From NCBI GenBank assembly GCA_045612885.1, contig JAZKZZ010000013.1:1-43632 (forward strand): a DNA stretch of 43,632 nucleotides. Direction: 5' to 3'. The DNA comes from RGIG6178 sp045612885. GTDB taxonomy: Bacteria; Bacillota_I; Bacilli_A; RFN20; DUOF01. The notes under the pieces are model-generated. The model did not search any database, was not told the DNA's origin, and saw nothing but the letters and a program-made list of their open reading frames with translations. Made by a program: the position numbers and the translations under genes. Each line of letters begins with the position of its first letter. The first letter of the stretch is position 1. Of the stretch, positions 17,473 through 26,170 are shown piece after piece.

Positions 17473-18837
17473 ATGAATATTATAGAGCGACAAATCATAG
17501 ATTCCTTAGATGAAGCCGCTAAAGCTATTTCTTTAGCTTTTTCTAATGGTGATAAAACAGTTATTAATAAGCATTATTTTAATATTAAAAAAGCTTTTTC
17601 TAAAACAAAAATTCATGTCACTAATGACTATATCCCTTTTGATGACGATATCGAAAAAATTTTTTCCACAAAAATATTAAATTCAGCTAAAGATATAGAT
17701 AACAAATATAAAACCACTATAGTTAAAAACATCAATTTAATAATGGAGGGTAAATATACTCCAAGCACCTCAAATATTCACATACAAGATGAAGAATTTC
17801 ATTCTCTTTATTTAAAAAATAAAAGATTATTTGATGGCTGTTTAATTGATGAAATACAAGTATATAATGTTTATAAAACAAACAAAAAATTACTTAATTC
17901 ATTAGTTATAGAATTAAATTCTTTTTCACACGAAGTAGATAAAATTCAAGAAACTATAAAAAACGGAGTAAAAGAATTAAAAAATTTATCTCCTTTACTA
18001 GATGCCATGGCTAAAACTCATAATCTTTGTACTTATCATGATATTTTAAATTTTTATAATCAACTAAATTCACTAATTTTAGATACTAGTTTACTAGATG
18101 AAAACATGCAACAAACTATAGAATCTTATAAAAAGCAAGCATTAGAAAAAGAAAGTATAAAACAACTTTCTAAATCTGAAATAAAAACTCTTATAAACAA
18201 CACAAAACTTTTATTAAATAATTCTTTATTCAAAACTTTATTAACAAACTCTCATATAAATGAATTTTGTAACTCTCTACAAATTCCATTATCAATCGAG
18301 TATATAAAAAGTCTTATCAGCACTTTAAAAGTTCTTAATTCAAATCAAGACTATGGTGCTGCTACAACACTTATAAAAGATACAGTTGTCTGTATTTTTA
18401 GACAATCTATACCAGATTATTATAAAATTAAAAATAGCACGATAACACACGAACTTATTCATGCCTATACCCTAAATAATAACAATCTAGTTCAATTAGA
18501 AATAATTGAAAGTAAATATAAACTATTAGATGAATTTATAACTGAATTTTTATCTAGAAAATCTCAAAAATATCTTTTGGATGATATTATAACTGTTAAG
18601 CCTAATCGAAAAATCAATTCATCTTTAGGATATCCAGACTTTGATTTTATAATAAAAGAACTAGATAACACTCCTTTAATGAATACTCTTATAGATATTA
18701 AAGTAAATAACGATATTGATAATATTGAAAAAAGAGTAGGTAAAGAAACCCTTTCTCTTCTTACTTCATATTTAGACGATCCTTTAAATATGAATAAATA
18801 TAATAAACTAATGAATACTATCAACAAGAAAAAATAA
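17473..18837 (+). CDS. Predicted cytoplasmic zinc metallopeptidase (zincin), family unknown
   Basis: A 454-residue protein with no signal peptide or membrane segment. Residues 1-310 are mostly helical and unrecognised. HELIH at 326-330 is a zincin HExxH motif. E354, in KYKLLDEFITEFLSRK, is a good third zinc ligand 28 residues after the first His, a gluzincin-like arrangement. About 100 further residues follow. The gene has its own promoter, SD AAAGGGG eight nt before ATG, and a terminator, and is inserted between pcrA and ligA. It shares the HExxH-to-Glu spacing and several residues with the zincin at 39878-41041, though the N-terminal regions do not obviously align. The substrate is unknown; cleavage of a cytoplasmic protein is a guess. 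Metalloprotease fold likely, family uncertain. Confidence 0.75.
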   Translation: MNIIERQIIDSLDEAAKAISLAFSNGDKTVINKHYFNIKKAFSKTKIHVTNDYIPFDDDIEKIFSTKILNSAKDIDNKYKTTIVKNINLIMEGKYTPSTSNIHIQDEEFHSLYLKNKRLFDGCLIDEIQVYNVYKTNKKLLNSLVIELNSFSHEVDKIQETIKNGVKELKNLSPLLDAMAKTHNLCTYHDILNFYNQLNSLILDTSLLDENMQQTIESYKKQALEKESIKQLSKSEIKTLINNTKLLLNNSLFKTLLTNSHINEFCNSLQIPLSIEYIKSLISTLKVLNSNQDYGAATTLIKDTVVCIFRQSIPDYYKIKNSTITHELIHAYTLNNNNLVQLEIIESKYKLLDEFITEFLSRKSQKYLLDDIITVKPNRKINSSLGYPDFDFIIKELDNTPLMNTLIDIKVNNDIDNIEKRVGKETLSLLTSYLDDPLNMNKYNKLMNTINKKK

Positions 18838-18860
18838 AACGCTCAAACGAGCGTTTTTTT
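18836..18860. terminator. Bidirectional terminator between the zincin gene and pcrA
   Basis: AAAACGCTC, loop AAAC, GAGCGTTTT, then more T. The A run on the other side provides the U tract for the minus strand. It spans both stop codons of the convergent genes. Confidence 0.92.
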
Positions 18861-21051
18861 ATTCCTTTGATAAAGAAGGGTGTTTTCCAAGCATAGTTTT
18901 AACTCCTACTTTGCTATCTTTAAAAGCAACTTCAATTAATTCCCCTTTAACACTTAAAACAATTCCCATACCATAGGTTATATGATTCAATTTATCTCCT
19001 ACTCGCCATAAAATATCGTTACTTTTATTGGTAACGACAGCGCTTGTAATAGGTTTAGAAGTATAACTTGGTGTCCTATTATAACTATTATAATTATTAC
19101 TCTTATATCCATAACTGCTACGATTATTATCCACACTAAACACTAGATTATTATCCTTATAATAACCTTTTATTTCATTAATAAATCTAGAAGGCGTGTT
19201 AGAAGCGTGAACAACAAAGTTAATTCCATAATTACTAGATAAATGTAATATTTCTTTAGCCCTAGTAAAAGCTACATACGCTAATCTTCTCTCTTCTTCG
19301 ATATTATCGCTATCTTCCATCAAACTCTTTTCACTTGGGAATATTCCCTCACACAATCCAATAACAAAAACATCTTTAAACTCTAACCCTTTAGCGGTAT
19401 GAATGGTCATCAAAGATACATGATCACTATCATCGATTTCATCTTGAGATGTGAACAATGTTATTTCTTGAAGGAATCCACTTAAACTTACTTCTTCAGC
19501 GTTATTTTCATAGTAAGTAATATTATTCATTAATTCTCTGATATTATCTTTTCTTTCTTCTTCCTCTAATTCATTCAACATAGAGTAATATCCAACATCA
19601 TTTAATAAATCATCTAATATATTTACTAAATCTATAGTTAAATCCTTACTCGAATATTCTTCGATTAAATCAATAAATTTAGAAATGTTTAATCTTACTT
19701 CATTTCTATTTATTAAATCTAAATGTTCTCTTATTGCTCTATATAAAGAAATATTATATGTAGAAGCCAAAGTTTTAAACTTTTCTAAAGTAGTATCTCC
19801 TAAACCTCTTTTAGGTTCGTTGATAATTCTTTGAAGTGATAAATCATCTTCTTTATTTACTAATATTCTAAGATACGCTAAAGAATCTTTAATTTCTTTT
19901 CTTTCATAGAACTTAACTCCTCCATATATCTTATATGGGATGCCATTTCTCACTAAAGCGTTTTCTATATCTCTAGATAAATAGTTTGATCTATATAAAA
20001 TTGCAATATCTTTATAATCATAATCATATTTTTCTCGATCTTTAATGATTAAATTAACAACTTTATTTGCCTCAGATAATGATGAATCTAAATTATAATA
20101 ACTAACATCTTCACCATCGCCATTTTTAGTTATTAAATCTTTATGAACTCTTTTTCTGTTATTTTTTATTAAAGCATTAGATAAATTTAATATTTTTTGC
20201 TTAGATCTATAATTCTCATCTAAAATTATTGTAGTTGCCCCTTGGTACATGTTTTCAAAATCCATAATAATCTTTAGATTTGCGCCTCTCCAAGTATAAA
20301 TAGTCTGATCTGGATCTCCTACCACAAATAAACTATTATCCTTTCCCACTAGTAACTTAATCAAATCAAACTGGATATCATTAGTATCTTGAAACTCATC
20401 TACTAAAATAAACTTATATCTCTTTTGCCACTTTTCTTTTATATCTTCATATTTAGTCAAAACATCATATGTTTTTACTAATAAATCATCAAAATCTAAA
20501 CATTTCATTTTAAATAACTTAGTTTCATACGCTTTAAATATCCTATTTTTGTCTTTTTCTCTTTCCACATCAAAAACGTGATTAGTAATGTAATTAGTAT
20601 TATAAAAATTAGTCTTTAAATAAGAAATATAGTTAATCATTTCCTTATAATCAATATAGTTTTTATCAATATTTAAATCTTTTAAAATTTCTTTTACTAA
20701 TTTAGTTTTATCTTCTTCATCTAAAATATTAAAATCTTTAGGATATTCTAATACTCCTATTTCTTCTTTTAAAAATCTAACACAAAACGAATGAAAAGTT
20801 GCAATAAGTGGAGGATATATCATCCCATCAAGAGAATCTACAACTCTGGTTTTCATCTCATTGCTTGCTTTATTTGTAAATGTAATAGCTAAAATATTTC
20901 TAGGACTAACCCCACTCTCAATAAGATATGAAATTCTACTAGTTAAAACTCTGGTTTTTCCACTTCCTGCACCTGCAATTACTCTAATATACTTGCTAGG
21001 ACTAGTAACAGCCTCTTTTTGTTTACTATTAAAATGAGTTAAATCTAACAT
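18859..21051 (-). CDS. pcrA: ATP-dependent DNA helicase PcrA (UvrD/Rep family)
   Basis: A superfamily 1A 3'-5' helicase acting in repair, plasmid replication and clearing RecA or stalled polymerase from DNA. The 730 residues show Walker A AGAGSGKT (26-33), TFTNKAS, Walker B VDEFQDTN, VVGDPDQTIYTWRGA, LMTIHTAKGLEF and RRLAYVAFTRAK in the expected order. A basic, Tyr/Ser/Asn-rich linker follows. The end is a Tudor-like domain (VGDKLNHITYGMGIV) that in PcrA contacts RNA polymerase. The SD AAGGAGGAG is the strongest in the window. An extended -10 promoter precedes it, and it shares a terminator with the convergent zincin. Confidence 0.97.
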   Translation of the reverse strand: MLDLTHFNSKQKEAVTSPSKYIRVIAGAGSGKTRVLTSRISYLIESGVSPRNILAITFTNKASNEMKTRVVDSLDGMIYPPLIATFHSFCVRFLKEEIGVLEYPKDFNILDEEDKTKLVKEILKDLNIDKNYIDYKEMINYISYLKTNFYNTNYITNHVFDVEREKDKNRIFKAYETKLFKMKCLDFDDLLVKTYDVLTKYEDIKEKWQKRYKFILVDEFQDTNDIQFDLIKLLVGKDNSLFVVGDPDQTIYTWRGANLKIIMDFENMYQGATTIILDENYRSKQKILNLSNALIKNNRKRVHKDLITKNGDGEDVSYYNLDSSLSEANKVVNLIIKDREKYDYDYKDIAILYRSNYLSRDIENALVRNGIPYKIYGGVKFYERKEIKDSLAYLRILVNKEDDLSLQRIINEPKRGLGDTTLEKFKTLASTYNISLYRAIREHLDLINRNEVRLNISKFIDLIEEYSSKDLTIDLVNILDDLLNDVGYYSMLNELEEEERKDNIRELMNNITYYENNAEEVSLSGFLQEITLFTSQDEIDDSDHVSLMTIHTAKGLEFKDVFVIGLCEGIFPSEKSLMEDSDNIEEERRLAYVAFTRAKEILHLSSNYGINFVVHASNTPSRFINEIKGYYKDNNLVFSVDNNRSSYGYKSNNYNSYNRTPSYTSKPITSAVVTNKSNDILWRVGDKLNHITYGMGIVLSVKGELIEVAFKDSKVGVKTMLGKHPSLSKE

Positions 21052-21077
21052 ATTACTACTCCTCCTTGCCGAAGAGT

Positions 21078-21086
21078 ATTATAACA
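21078..21086 (-). promoter_or_regulatory. Extended -10 promoter of pcrA
   Basis: Minus strand TG-T-TATAAT (21086-21078), with no good -35 at 17 nt. The TGn extension compensates for this in Gram-positive promoters. The divergent plus-strand gene has a -10-like TATACT at 21147-21152. Confidence 0.6.
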
Positions 21087-21169
21087 CATTTCAGCCAATT
21101 TCATTTCACATTAAAATTAATTTTCACTAAATTTCTTATTTCTATGTATACTAATTATAGGTGATTCCA

Positions 21170-21721
21170 TTGAGTATCTATTTATTCTCATTAAATTTAA
21201 ATATAGCTATGATATTTAGTATGATATTTTTATTTATAATTCCTATTTTTCTCTTTATTTTTTCAAAAAAGAGAAGATTATTTTACATACTTTATCTATT
21301 ACTTTATTCATTATTATTGTTTTTTGGTGTGTTACTTGAAGTGAAAATTTATAATCACATTATCACTTTTTCTCTAACTATTACTGAGGCATGGTTTGAT
21401 AAAAATATCTCTTTAGCGTTTTTTGATCCCCTAAGCATCCTGATTAATCTTTTTTTATTATTTCCATATGGAGTCATTATTCCTAAGCTAACTTATAAAA
21501 GGCAACTTATAAAAGTAATAATCACCTGCATCGTAGTATCTATTTATATTGAATTTCTACAATTTTCTTTACCAATTAAACGATCTTGTGAGCTTTTAGA
21601 TATCCTAAACAACTTAATTAGTGGTATACTAGGGTATCTATATTATTTATTACTAAGAAAAATAAGATACAGGAGTGAGTTAGATGATAAATTATCCAAA
21701 CAAAAAAATAGTAAAACATGA
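21170..21721 (+). CDS. VanZ-like membrane protein
   Basis: About 183 residues with four or five hydrophobic segments. The C-terminal part has the VanZ-type pattern of conserved polar residues next to membrane helices: E-x-x-Q (EFLQFSLPI), then R-S-C-E-L-L-D-I-L-N-N and GxxxGY. VanZ proteins are small membrane proteins; one confers low-level teicoplanin resistance, but most have no known role. A start at TTG 21170 is preferred because GGTGAT lies four nt upstream, the same spacing as at tilS and dnaX. GTG 21161 is in frame but has no SD. It is first in an operon with recU (38-bp overlap) and the penicillin-binding protein gene, which fits a cell-envelope role. Confidence 0.75.
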   Translation: MSIYLFSLNLNIAMIFSMIFLFIIPIFLFIFSKKRRLFYILYLLLYSLLLFFGVLLEVKIYNHIITFSLTITEAWFDKNISLAFFDPLSILINLFLLFPYGVIIPKLTYKRQLIKVIITCIVVSIYIEFLQFSLPIKRSCELLDILNNLISGILGYLYYLLLRKIRYRSELDDKLSKQKNSKT

Positions 21722-22244
21722 AAGAAAAGAATATATAAATTACGGTAATCGAGGTATGAATCTAGAAGAATCTATAAATCTTACTAACACTTACTATCTT
21801 GATCAAAACATTGCAGTCATTCATAAAAAACCTACCCCAATCCAAATAATAAAATTAGATAGCAAAAAAGGTAGAATTGTAGACGCATTCTTCAAGAGCC
21901 CTTCAACTACTGATTATAATGGAATATATAAAGGAAAATATATCGATTTTGAAGCTAAAGAAACACAAAATAAAACCTCTTTTCCTTTATCTAATATTGG
22001 AAAACACCAAGTGCTCCACTTAAAGAAAGTTAAAGAACAAGGCGCTATTGCTTTTGTTATTATCTCTTTTTCTAAGCTAAATGAAGTATATTTACTAGAT
22101 GCTAATTACATCGTTGCTTGCTATAACAATCCAGATAGAAAGTCTATCCCCTATAGTTATATAAAAGAGCATGGACATTTAATAGAGCAATCCTACTTTC
22201 AACGAGTAGATTATCTTAAGGTAATTGATGAATATTATTTATAA
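21684..22244 (+). CDS. recU: Holliday junction resolvase RecU
   Basis: RecU cuts four-way DNA junctions in recombination and chromosome segregation in Bacillota. The 186 residues carry the family signatures NRGMNLEESIN, IHKKPTPIQI, STTDYNGIYKGKYIDFEAKET and TSFPLSNIGKHQ; the Asp and E-x-K residues around YIDFEAK form the nuclease centre. ATG 21684 lies within the end of the VanZ-like gene with SD AGGAGTGAG, suggesting translational coupling. It is followed after 29 bp by the class A penicillin-binding protein gene, the same pairing as recU-ponA in Bacillus. Confidence 0.95.
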   Translation: MINYPNKKIVKHERKEYINYGNRGMNLEESINLTNTYYLDQNIAVIHKKPTPIQIIKLDSKKGRIVDAFFKSPSTTDYNGIYKGKYIDFEAKETQNKTSFPLSNIGKHQVLHLKKVKEQGAIAFVIISFSKLNEVYLLDANYIVACYNNPDRKSIPYSYIKEHGHLIEQSYFQRVDYLKVIDEYYL

Positions 22245-22273
22245 ATAAAGTAAAAAATAATTCTGGTGATACG

Positions 22274-24604
22274 ATGAAGAAATTCTTATCTAAAGCATTA
22301 GAATTATTTTTTATTTTAATCTTTATTTTCAGTATAATTAGCACTATTTATTTATCGAATTTATATGTAAAACACGACGAAATTAAAGTTACTCCACTTA
22401 TAGATAATAAAATAAGTAAAGTTTTAGACAAAAATGGCAATAGCGCCTTAAGCATTGAATTAACTAACAATAATAGTATTAAGTTCGAAGATTTACCAGA
22501 TGTCTTCATTAACGCATTAATAAGTGGTGAAGATGCTAGATTTTTCTCTCATAACGGTGTAGATTTGCAAAGGATTATCTCAAGTTTAATAACAAATGTT
22601 ACCAAAGGAAAACTACAAGGAGCTTCTACATTAACTCAACAATTAATAAAAAACACCCTTTTGGATTCCTCTAAAACTTTAGATAGAAAATTAAACGAAA
22701 TCATTATTTCTTTAAAATTAGAAAAACAATTAACAAAAGAAGATATTATCGAAGCTTATTGCAATAATATTATGTTTGATGGAGTTACTCTAGGAGTTAA
22801 TAACGCTTCTTTAAAATTCTTTAATAAGTCTATTTCAAATGTTAATCTCGCAGAAGCGGCTCTTCTTGCAGGAATTGTTAATGCTCCTAGTTACTTTAAC
22901 CCTATAAGAAATCCTATAAACGCTAAAAATAGGATGAATACAATATTGAATTTAATGCATCGACACGGATATATAAATGAAAATGAATTAAAAGCTGCTA
23001 AAAATGTAGGAATCGCAGATTTATTGGTTAGCAATATTAAAGATGAAACCACCTACCCTTACCAAGCTTATCTAGATATAGTCTATCAAGAGGCGTATGA
23101 GTTACTAAATATCTCACCCTTCTCTACTCCTTTAATTATTGAAACTTATTTAGATATTAATATTCAAAAAGAAATAGATAAAATTCAACAAGGAGAAACT
23201 ATCGATTTTAGTGATGACGAACAACAATTCGCTTTAGCGTTAATAGATAATAAAACCGGCGCTTTAGTAGCAAGTATGGGAGGTAGAAACTATGATGGGC
23301 AACTTTTATTTAATCGTGCAAGTGACATGCAAAATCAACCTGCCTCTACCATTAAACCTCTTCTTTCCTATGCTTTAGGAATCGAATATTTAAATTATAA
23401 CAGTAAAGAAGTACTATTGGATAAAGAATACTCTTATGCAAATGGTACTAATGTTAATAATGTTGATCATCTTTATATGGGGGAAATTTTAATCGAAGAC
23501 GCAATTGGATACTCTAGAAACACCACCGCATTAATGGTGTTGGATGATGTTATAAAAGAGGTAGGAATTAATAAAGTTACTGATTATTTAAAATCAATAA
23601 ATTTATTGGATGTTGATTCATCATATTTTAATTCTTCTTACGCTCTAGGAGCATTCTATAAGGGAGTCTCTCCTATTAATTTAGCTAGTGCTTATTCAAT
23701 GATTGCAAATAAAGGAATCTATCAAAAAGGTTATACAATAAAAAGAATAATTAATCCCTCTACAAATCAAGTCTTGTATACTCATCAAGATAATAGAAAA
23801 AAAGTTTTATCCACTGCTACTACAGATATATTAACTGATATTTTAAGTAATGTTGTAGAATCAAATTATTATGGATTAGGATCGTTAAAAATTAAGGATT
23901 CACCTCTATATTTAAAGAGTGGAACATCTAGTTTTGATGCTTCACTTGCTAAACAATTAAAATATCCCTCTAATGCAAGTAAGGACTTGTGGTTAGCAGG
24001 ATTTTCTAAACAATATAGTTTTGCCGTTTGGACTGGTTTTGACTATCCTAAAATCGGTCATGCTAATTATTTTAAAGCGGGGTCTGATTTAAGAAAATCT
24101 TTTCATAAACAAATATTATCAAAAATTCTTAATGTTGCTATAAGTGAAAAAGGGGGCGTGAATATAAGTGATGAAGTAATTCCTATAAATATTGTAAAAG
24201 GAACAGAATTATTACCTAATTCTTATACTCCTTTAAATATGATAGAAAAAGCATATTTTAAAAAAGGATATGAACCTACTAAAATATTAGAAATTCCTAG
24301 TCTTTCTAATGTGAATAACATTGAGATAATATTAACTGATGATTACTTTGATATTACCTTTTTAGACTACGCCTATCTTGACATTATAAAAAAAGAAAAC
24401 ACCATATATAATACAAGTAAAATATATGGTGTTATTGAATATGTTATTGAAATAAATGGTTCAGTGTATACTTCAACTGATTATAACTTTCAAATTGCTA
24501 TAGAACCCGCTATTAATTATAACTTAGTAGCATATACTAGATATTCAAAAGTTAAAGATATTACTTCTAATAAATATACTACAAATTTTAATTTATTTTA
24601 TTAA
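22274..24604 (+). CDS. ponA: Class A penicillin-binding protein (transglycosylase/transpeptidase)
   Basis: It polymerises and cross-links peptidoglycan at the outer face of the membrane. The 776 residues start with a short cytoplasmic tail and one membrane helix (about 9-31). The GT51 transglycosylase domain has catalytic E86 in GEDARFFSHNGVD and the motif GASTLTQQLIKN. The transpeptidase domain has the active-site serine in PASTIKP (SxxK), SRN, and KSGTS in place of the usual KTG. A C-terminal region of about 150 residues follows. SD GGTGAT lies only three nt before ATG. The gene ends four bp into the convergent yugP gene, and no hairpin is visible between them. Confidence 0.95.
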   Translation: MKKFLSKALELFFILIFIFSIISTIYLSNLYVKHDEIKVTPLIDNKISKVLDKNGNSALSIELTNNNSIKFEDLPDVFINALISGEDARFFSHNGVDLQRIISSLITNVTKGKLQGASTLTQQLIKNTLLDSSKTLDRKLNEIIISLKLEKQLTKEDIIEAYCNNIMFDGVTLGVNNASLKFFNKSISNVNLAEAALLAGIVNAPSYFNPIRNPINAKNRMNTILNLMHRHGYINENELKAAKNVGIADLLVSNIKDETTYPYQAYLDIVYQEAYELLNISPFSTPLIIETYLDINIQKEIDKIQQGETIDFSDDEQQFALALIDNKTGALVASMGGRNYDGQLLFNRASDMQNQPASTIKPLLSYALGIEYLNYNSKEVLLDKEYSYANGTNVNNVDHLYMGEILIEDAIGYSRNTTALMVLDDVIKEVGINKVTDYLKSINLLDVDSSYFNSSYALGAFYKGVSPINLASAYSMIANKGIYQKGYTIKRIINPSTNQVLYTHQDNRKKVLSTATTDILTDILSNVVESNYYGLGSLKIKDSPLYLKSGTSSFDASLAKQLKYPSNASKDLWLAGFSKQYSFAVWTGFDYPKIGHANYFKAGSDLRKSFHKQILSKILNVAISEKGGVNISDEVIPINIVKGTELLPNSYTPLNMIEKAYFKKGYEPTKILEIPSLSNVNNIEIILTDDYFDITFLDYAYLDIIKKENTIYNTSKIYGVIEYVIEINGSVYTSTDYNFQIAIEPAINYNLVAYTRYSKVKDITSNKYTTNFNLFY

Positions 24605-25266
24605 TCTCTATCCAAAATACTCATCAATCTAATTATTTGTAATAATCCTGCTAAAGTAGCCGCAACATAAGTAAATGCTGCAGCAGTAAGTACTTTGCTT
24701 ACTCCATCAATTTCTTCCATAGTGTATGTTCCTGTAGACATCAAATATTGTTTAGCTCTTCTTGAAGCGTTAATTTCTACTGGTAATGTTACTACATCAA
24801 ATAATAAAATTATTCCTAGTGCTACTATTCCTATTAAAATAAGTGGTTCATAAAATAAAATAAAGCCTAAATAGATTCCTATCCATGACACTTTACTTGC
24901 TACTATTGCAAAAGATGACAAACCTTGTCTTAATCTCAAAAACAAATAACCTTTGTGATCTTGGATAGCATGACCTGTTTCATGTGCTGCTACTGCTATA
25001 CTAGCAATTGAGGAATTCACAAAATTATCATAAGATAAACTAATACTCTTAGTTCTAGGATTATAATGATCAGTTAATACTCCACGAACTTTATTAATAG
25101 AAACATTGTACATGCCATTGTTATTTAACATATCCTGAACAATCATTTCTCCTGTTTTTCCATTACTAACCCTTATTCTAGAATATCTATTATATGCGTT
25201 TTTAACCCATATTTGAGGTAAAATTGCTAGTAAAGTAATAATTATTAAATAAATAAAATAATCCAT
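24601..25266 (-). CDS. yugP: YugP-type membrane zinc metallopeptidase
   Basis: A 221-residue member of the Zn_protease_2/YugP family of integral membrane zincins of unknown substrate. An N-terminal helix (about 4-20) precedes the catalytic region with HETGHAIQ; the upstream LTDHYNPRTKSISLS is typical of the family. Two or three membrane helices follow, then PVEINASRRA, which supplies the third zinc ligand Glu and the conserved Arg/Ala stretch. A final hydrophobic segment lies near the C-terminus. SD AAGGGGG lies eight nt before ATG. It follows the 144-residue membrane gene by 11 bp, so both are probably co-transcribed. Confidence 0.9.
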   Translation of the reverse strand: MDYFIYLIIITLLAILPQIWVKNAYNRYSRIRVSNGKTGEMIVQDMLNNNGMYNVSINKVRGVLTDHYNPRTKSISLSYDNFVNSSIASIAVAAHETGHAIQDHKGYLFLRLRQGLSSFAIVASKVSWIGIYLGFILFYEPLILIGIVALGIILLFDVVTLPVEINASRRAKQYLMSTGTYTMEEIDGVSKVLTAAAFTYVAATLAGLLQIIRLMSILDRD

Positions 25267-25277
25267 ATATATCCCCC

Positions 25278-25712
25278 TTATTTAAAAATAAAATCTAATA
25301 TTTTTTTTATACCTGTTTCTAATAGCCATAAAGGACCTCCTAGAACAATAAAAATATTATTCAACGAGTTCCTTATTTCTGTTTTCTTTATCTTTTTAAA
25401 CATATTATAATCGTTATCTTTTAAAATGATTTTAAATTCTTTATTAAAATCATTTATCTTAATAACTGATTTTATAATTTCTAAAGTAACAATTATTGTA
25501 TACAAAGATAAACACATATATTTTAAAATATTCAATCTAAAAAGAAAAGAACTAACTATAAGACACCAAACTATAGTTATACATATAACACTCAATTTTA
25601 TCTTATGCTCATTTGCATATTTATATTCTGTTCTCTTTGTGTATAAAAAGTTTTTGCTTACTATATACCCTGCCAACAATAAAGAAAAAAGATATATTAA
25701 TAAATCATCCAT
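25278..25712 (-). CDS. Unknown small membrane protein (144 aa)
   Basis: Not recognised. There are three hydrophobic segments (about 3-20, 40-60 and 68-90), then a charged Lys/Asn-rich cytoplasmic stretch, and a final amphipathic or membrane-touching segment near 118-144. Coding is supported by tight spacing to yugP downstream (11 bp). Oddly, ATG 25712 has no visible Shine-Dalgarno sequence and lies only about 10 nt beyond the hup terminator. Expression would need readthrough of that terminator or a promoter not visible here. No close alternative start exists in frame. Confidence 0.6.
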   Translation of the reverse strand: MDDLLIYLFSLLLAGYIVSKNFLYTKRTEYKYANEHKIKLSVICITIVWCLIVSSFLFRLNILKYMCLSLYTIIVTLEIIKSVIKINDFNKEFKIILKDNDYNMFKKIKKTEIRNSLNNIFIVLGGPLWLLETGIKKILDFIFK

Positions 25713-25720
25713 ATTTTTAA

Positions 25721-25745
25721 ATAAAAAGTGGCTTTTGCCACTTCT
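25721..25745 (-). terminator. Intrinsic terminator after hup
   Basis: Minus strand AAGTGGC, loop AAAA, GCCACTT, then TTTATT. It follows the hup stop by about 10 nt and sits just before the next gene on the same strand, so it may act as a partial attenuator. Confidence 0.88.
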
Positions 25746-25754
25746 TTAATTTTC

Positions 25755-26033
25755 TTATCCTTCTAATTCAGGTGTCTTTAATGACTTGCTTGCTTTGAAA
25801 GAAACGCTTGTTCTTGCAGGGTAGATCATTGGCTCACCAGTTTGAGGGTTAACTCCTCTTTTTTCAGCTTTTTCCTTTACTAAGAAATTACCGAAACCAG
25901 CAACTTTAACACTATCTCCTTCTTCTAAAGCTTTAGCAATTACAGTAAATAATGCATCAACTGTTTCTCCAGCAACTTTCTTTGTTACGTTAGCTTCTAA
26001 TGCTACACATTCAACTAATTGAGTTTTATTCAT
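25755..26033 (-). CDS. hup: HU-family nucleoid protein
   Basis: HU bends and packs DNA as a dimer. The 92 residues have the usual N-terminal helical pair (MNKTQLVECVALEANVTKK), the GFGNF motif, the DNA-binding arm region (ERGVNPQTGEP-like, here KRGVNPQTGEPMIYPA) and the SFKASKSLK end. The length is normal for HU. SD AGGAGG lies about ten nt before ATG. It has its own promoter and a strong terminator, as expected for an abundant protein. Confidence 0.97.
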   Translation of the reverse strand: MNKTQLVECVALEANVTKKVAGETVDALFTVIAKALEEGDSVKVAGFGNFLVKEKAEKRGVNPQTGEPMIYPARTSVSFKASKSLKTPELEG

Positions 26034-26063
26034 ACTTCTTTTTCCTCCTATATGATTAATTGC

Positions 26064-26093
26064 ATTTTATCATTAATAATTTAAACAAATCAA
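26064..26093 (-). promoter_or_regulatory. Sigma-A promoter of hup
   Basis: Minus strand TTGATT (26093-26088), an 18-nt spacer and TAAAAT (26069-26064). The predicted leader is about 24 nt. Confidence 0.6.
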
Positions 26094-26170
26094 ATATTTT
26101 GCCTTTTTTTCCTTTATTTATCGACTTTTTTCCAATTTTTAGTAACATAATATTGTAAGGAGTGTTGCAA

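Noticed and set aside
25426..25749. 107-codon plus-strand open frame
   Set aside because: It is antisense to the 144-aa membrane gene, ends in the hup terminator, and has no ribosome-binding site.
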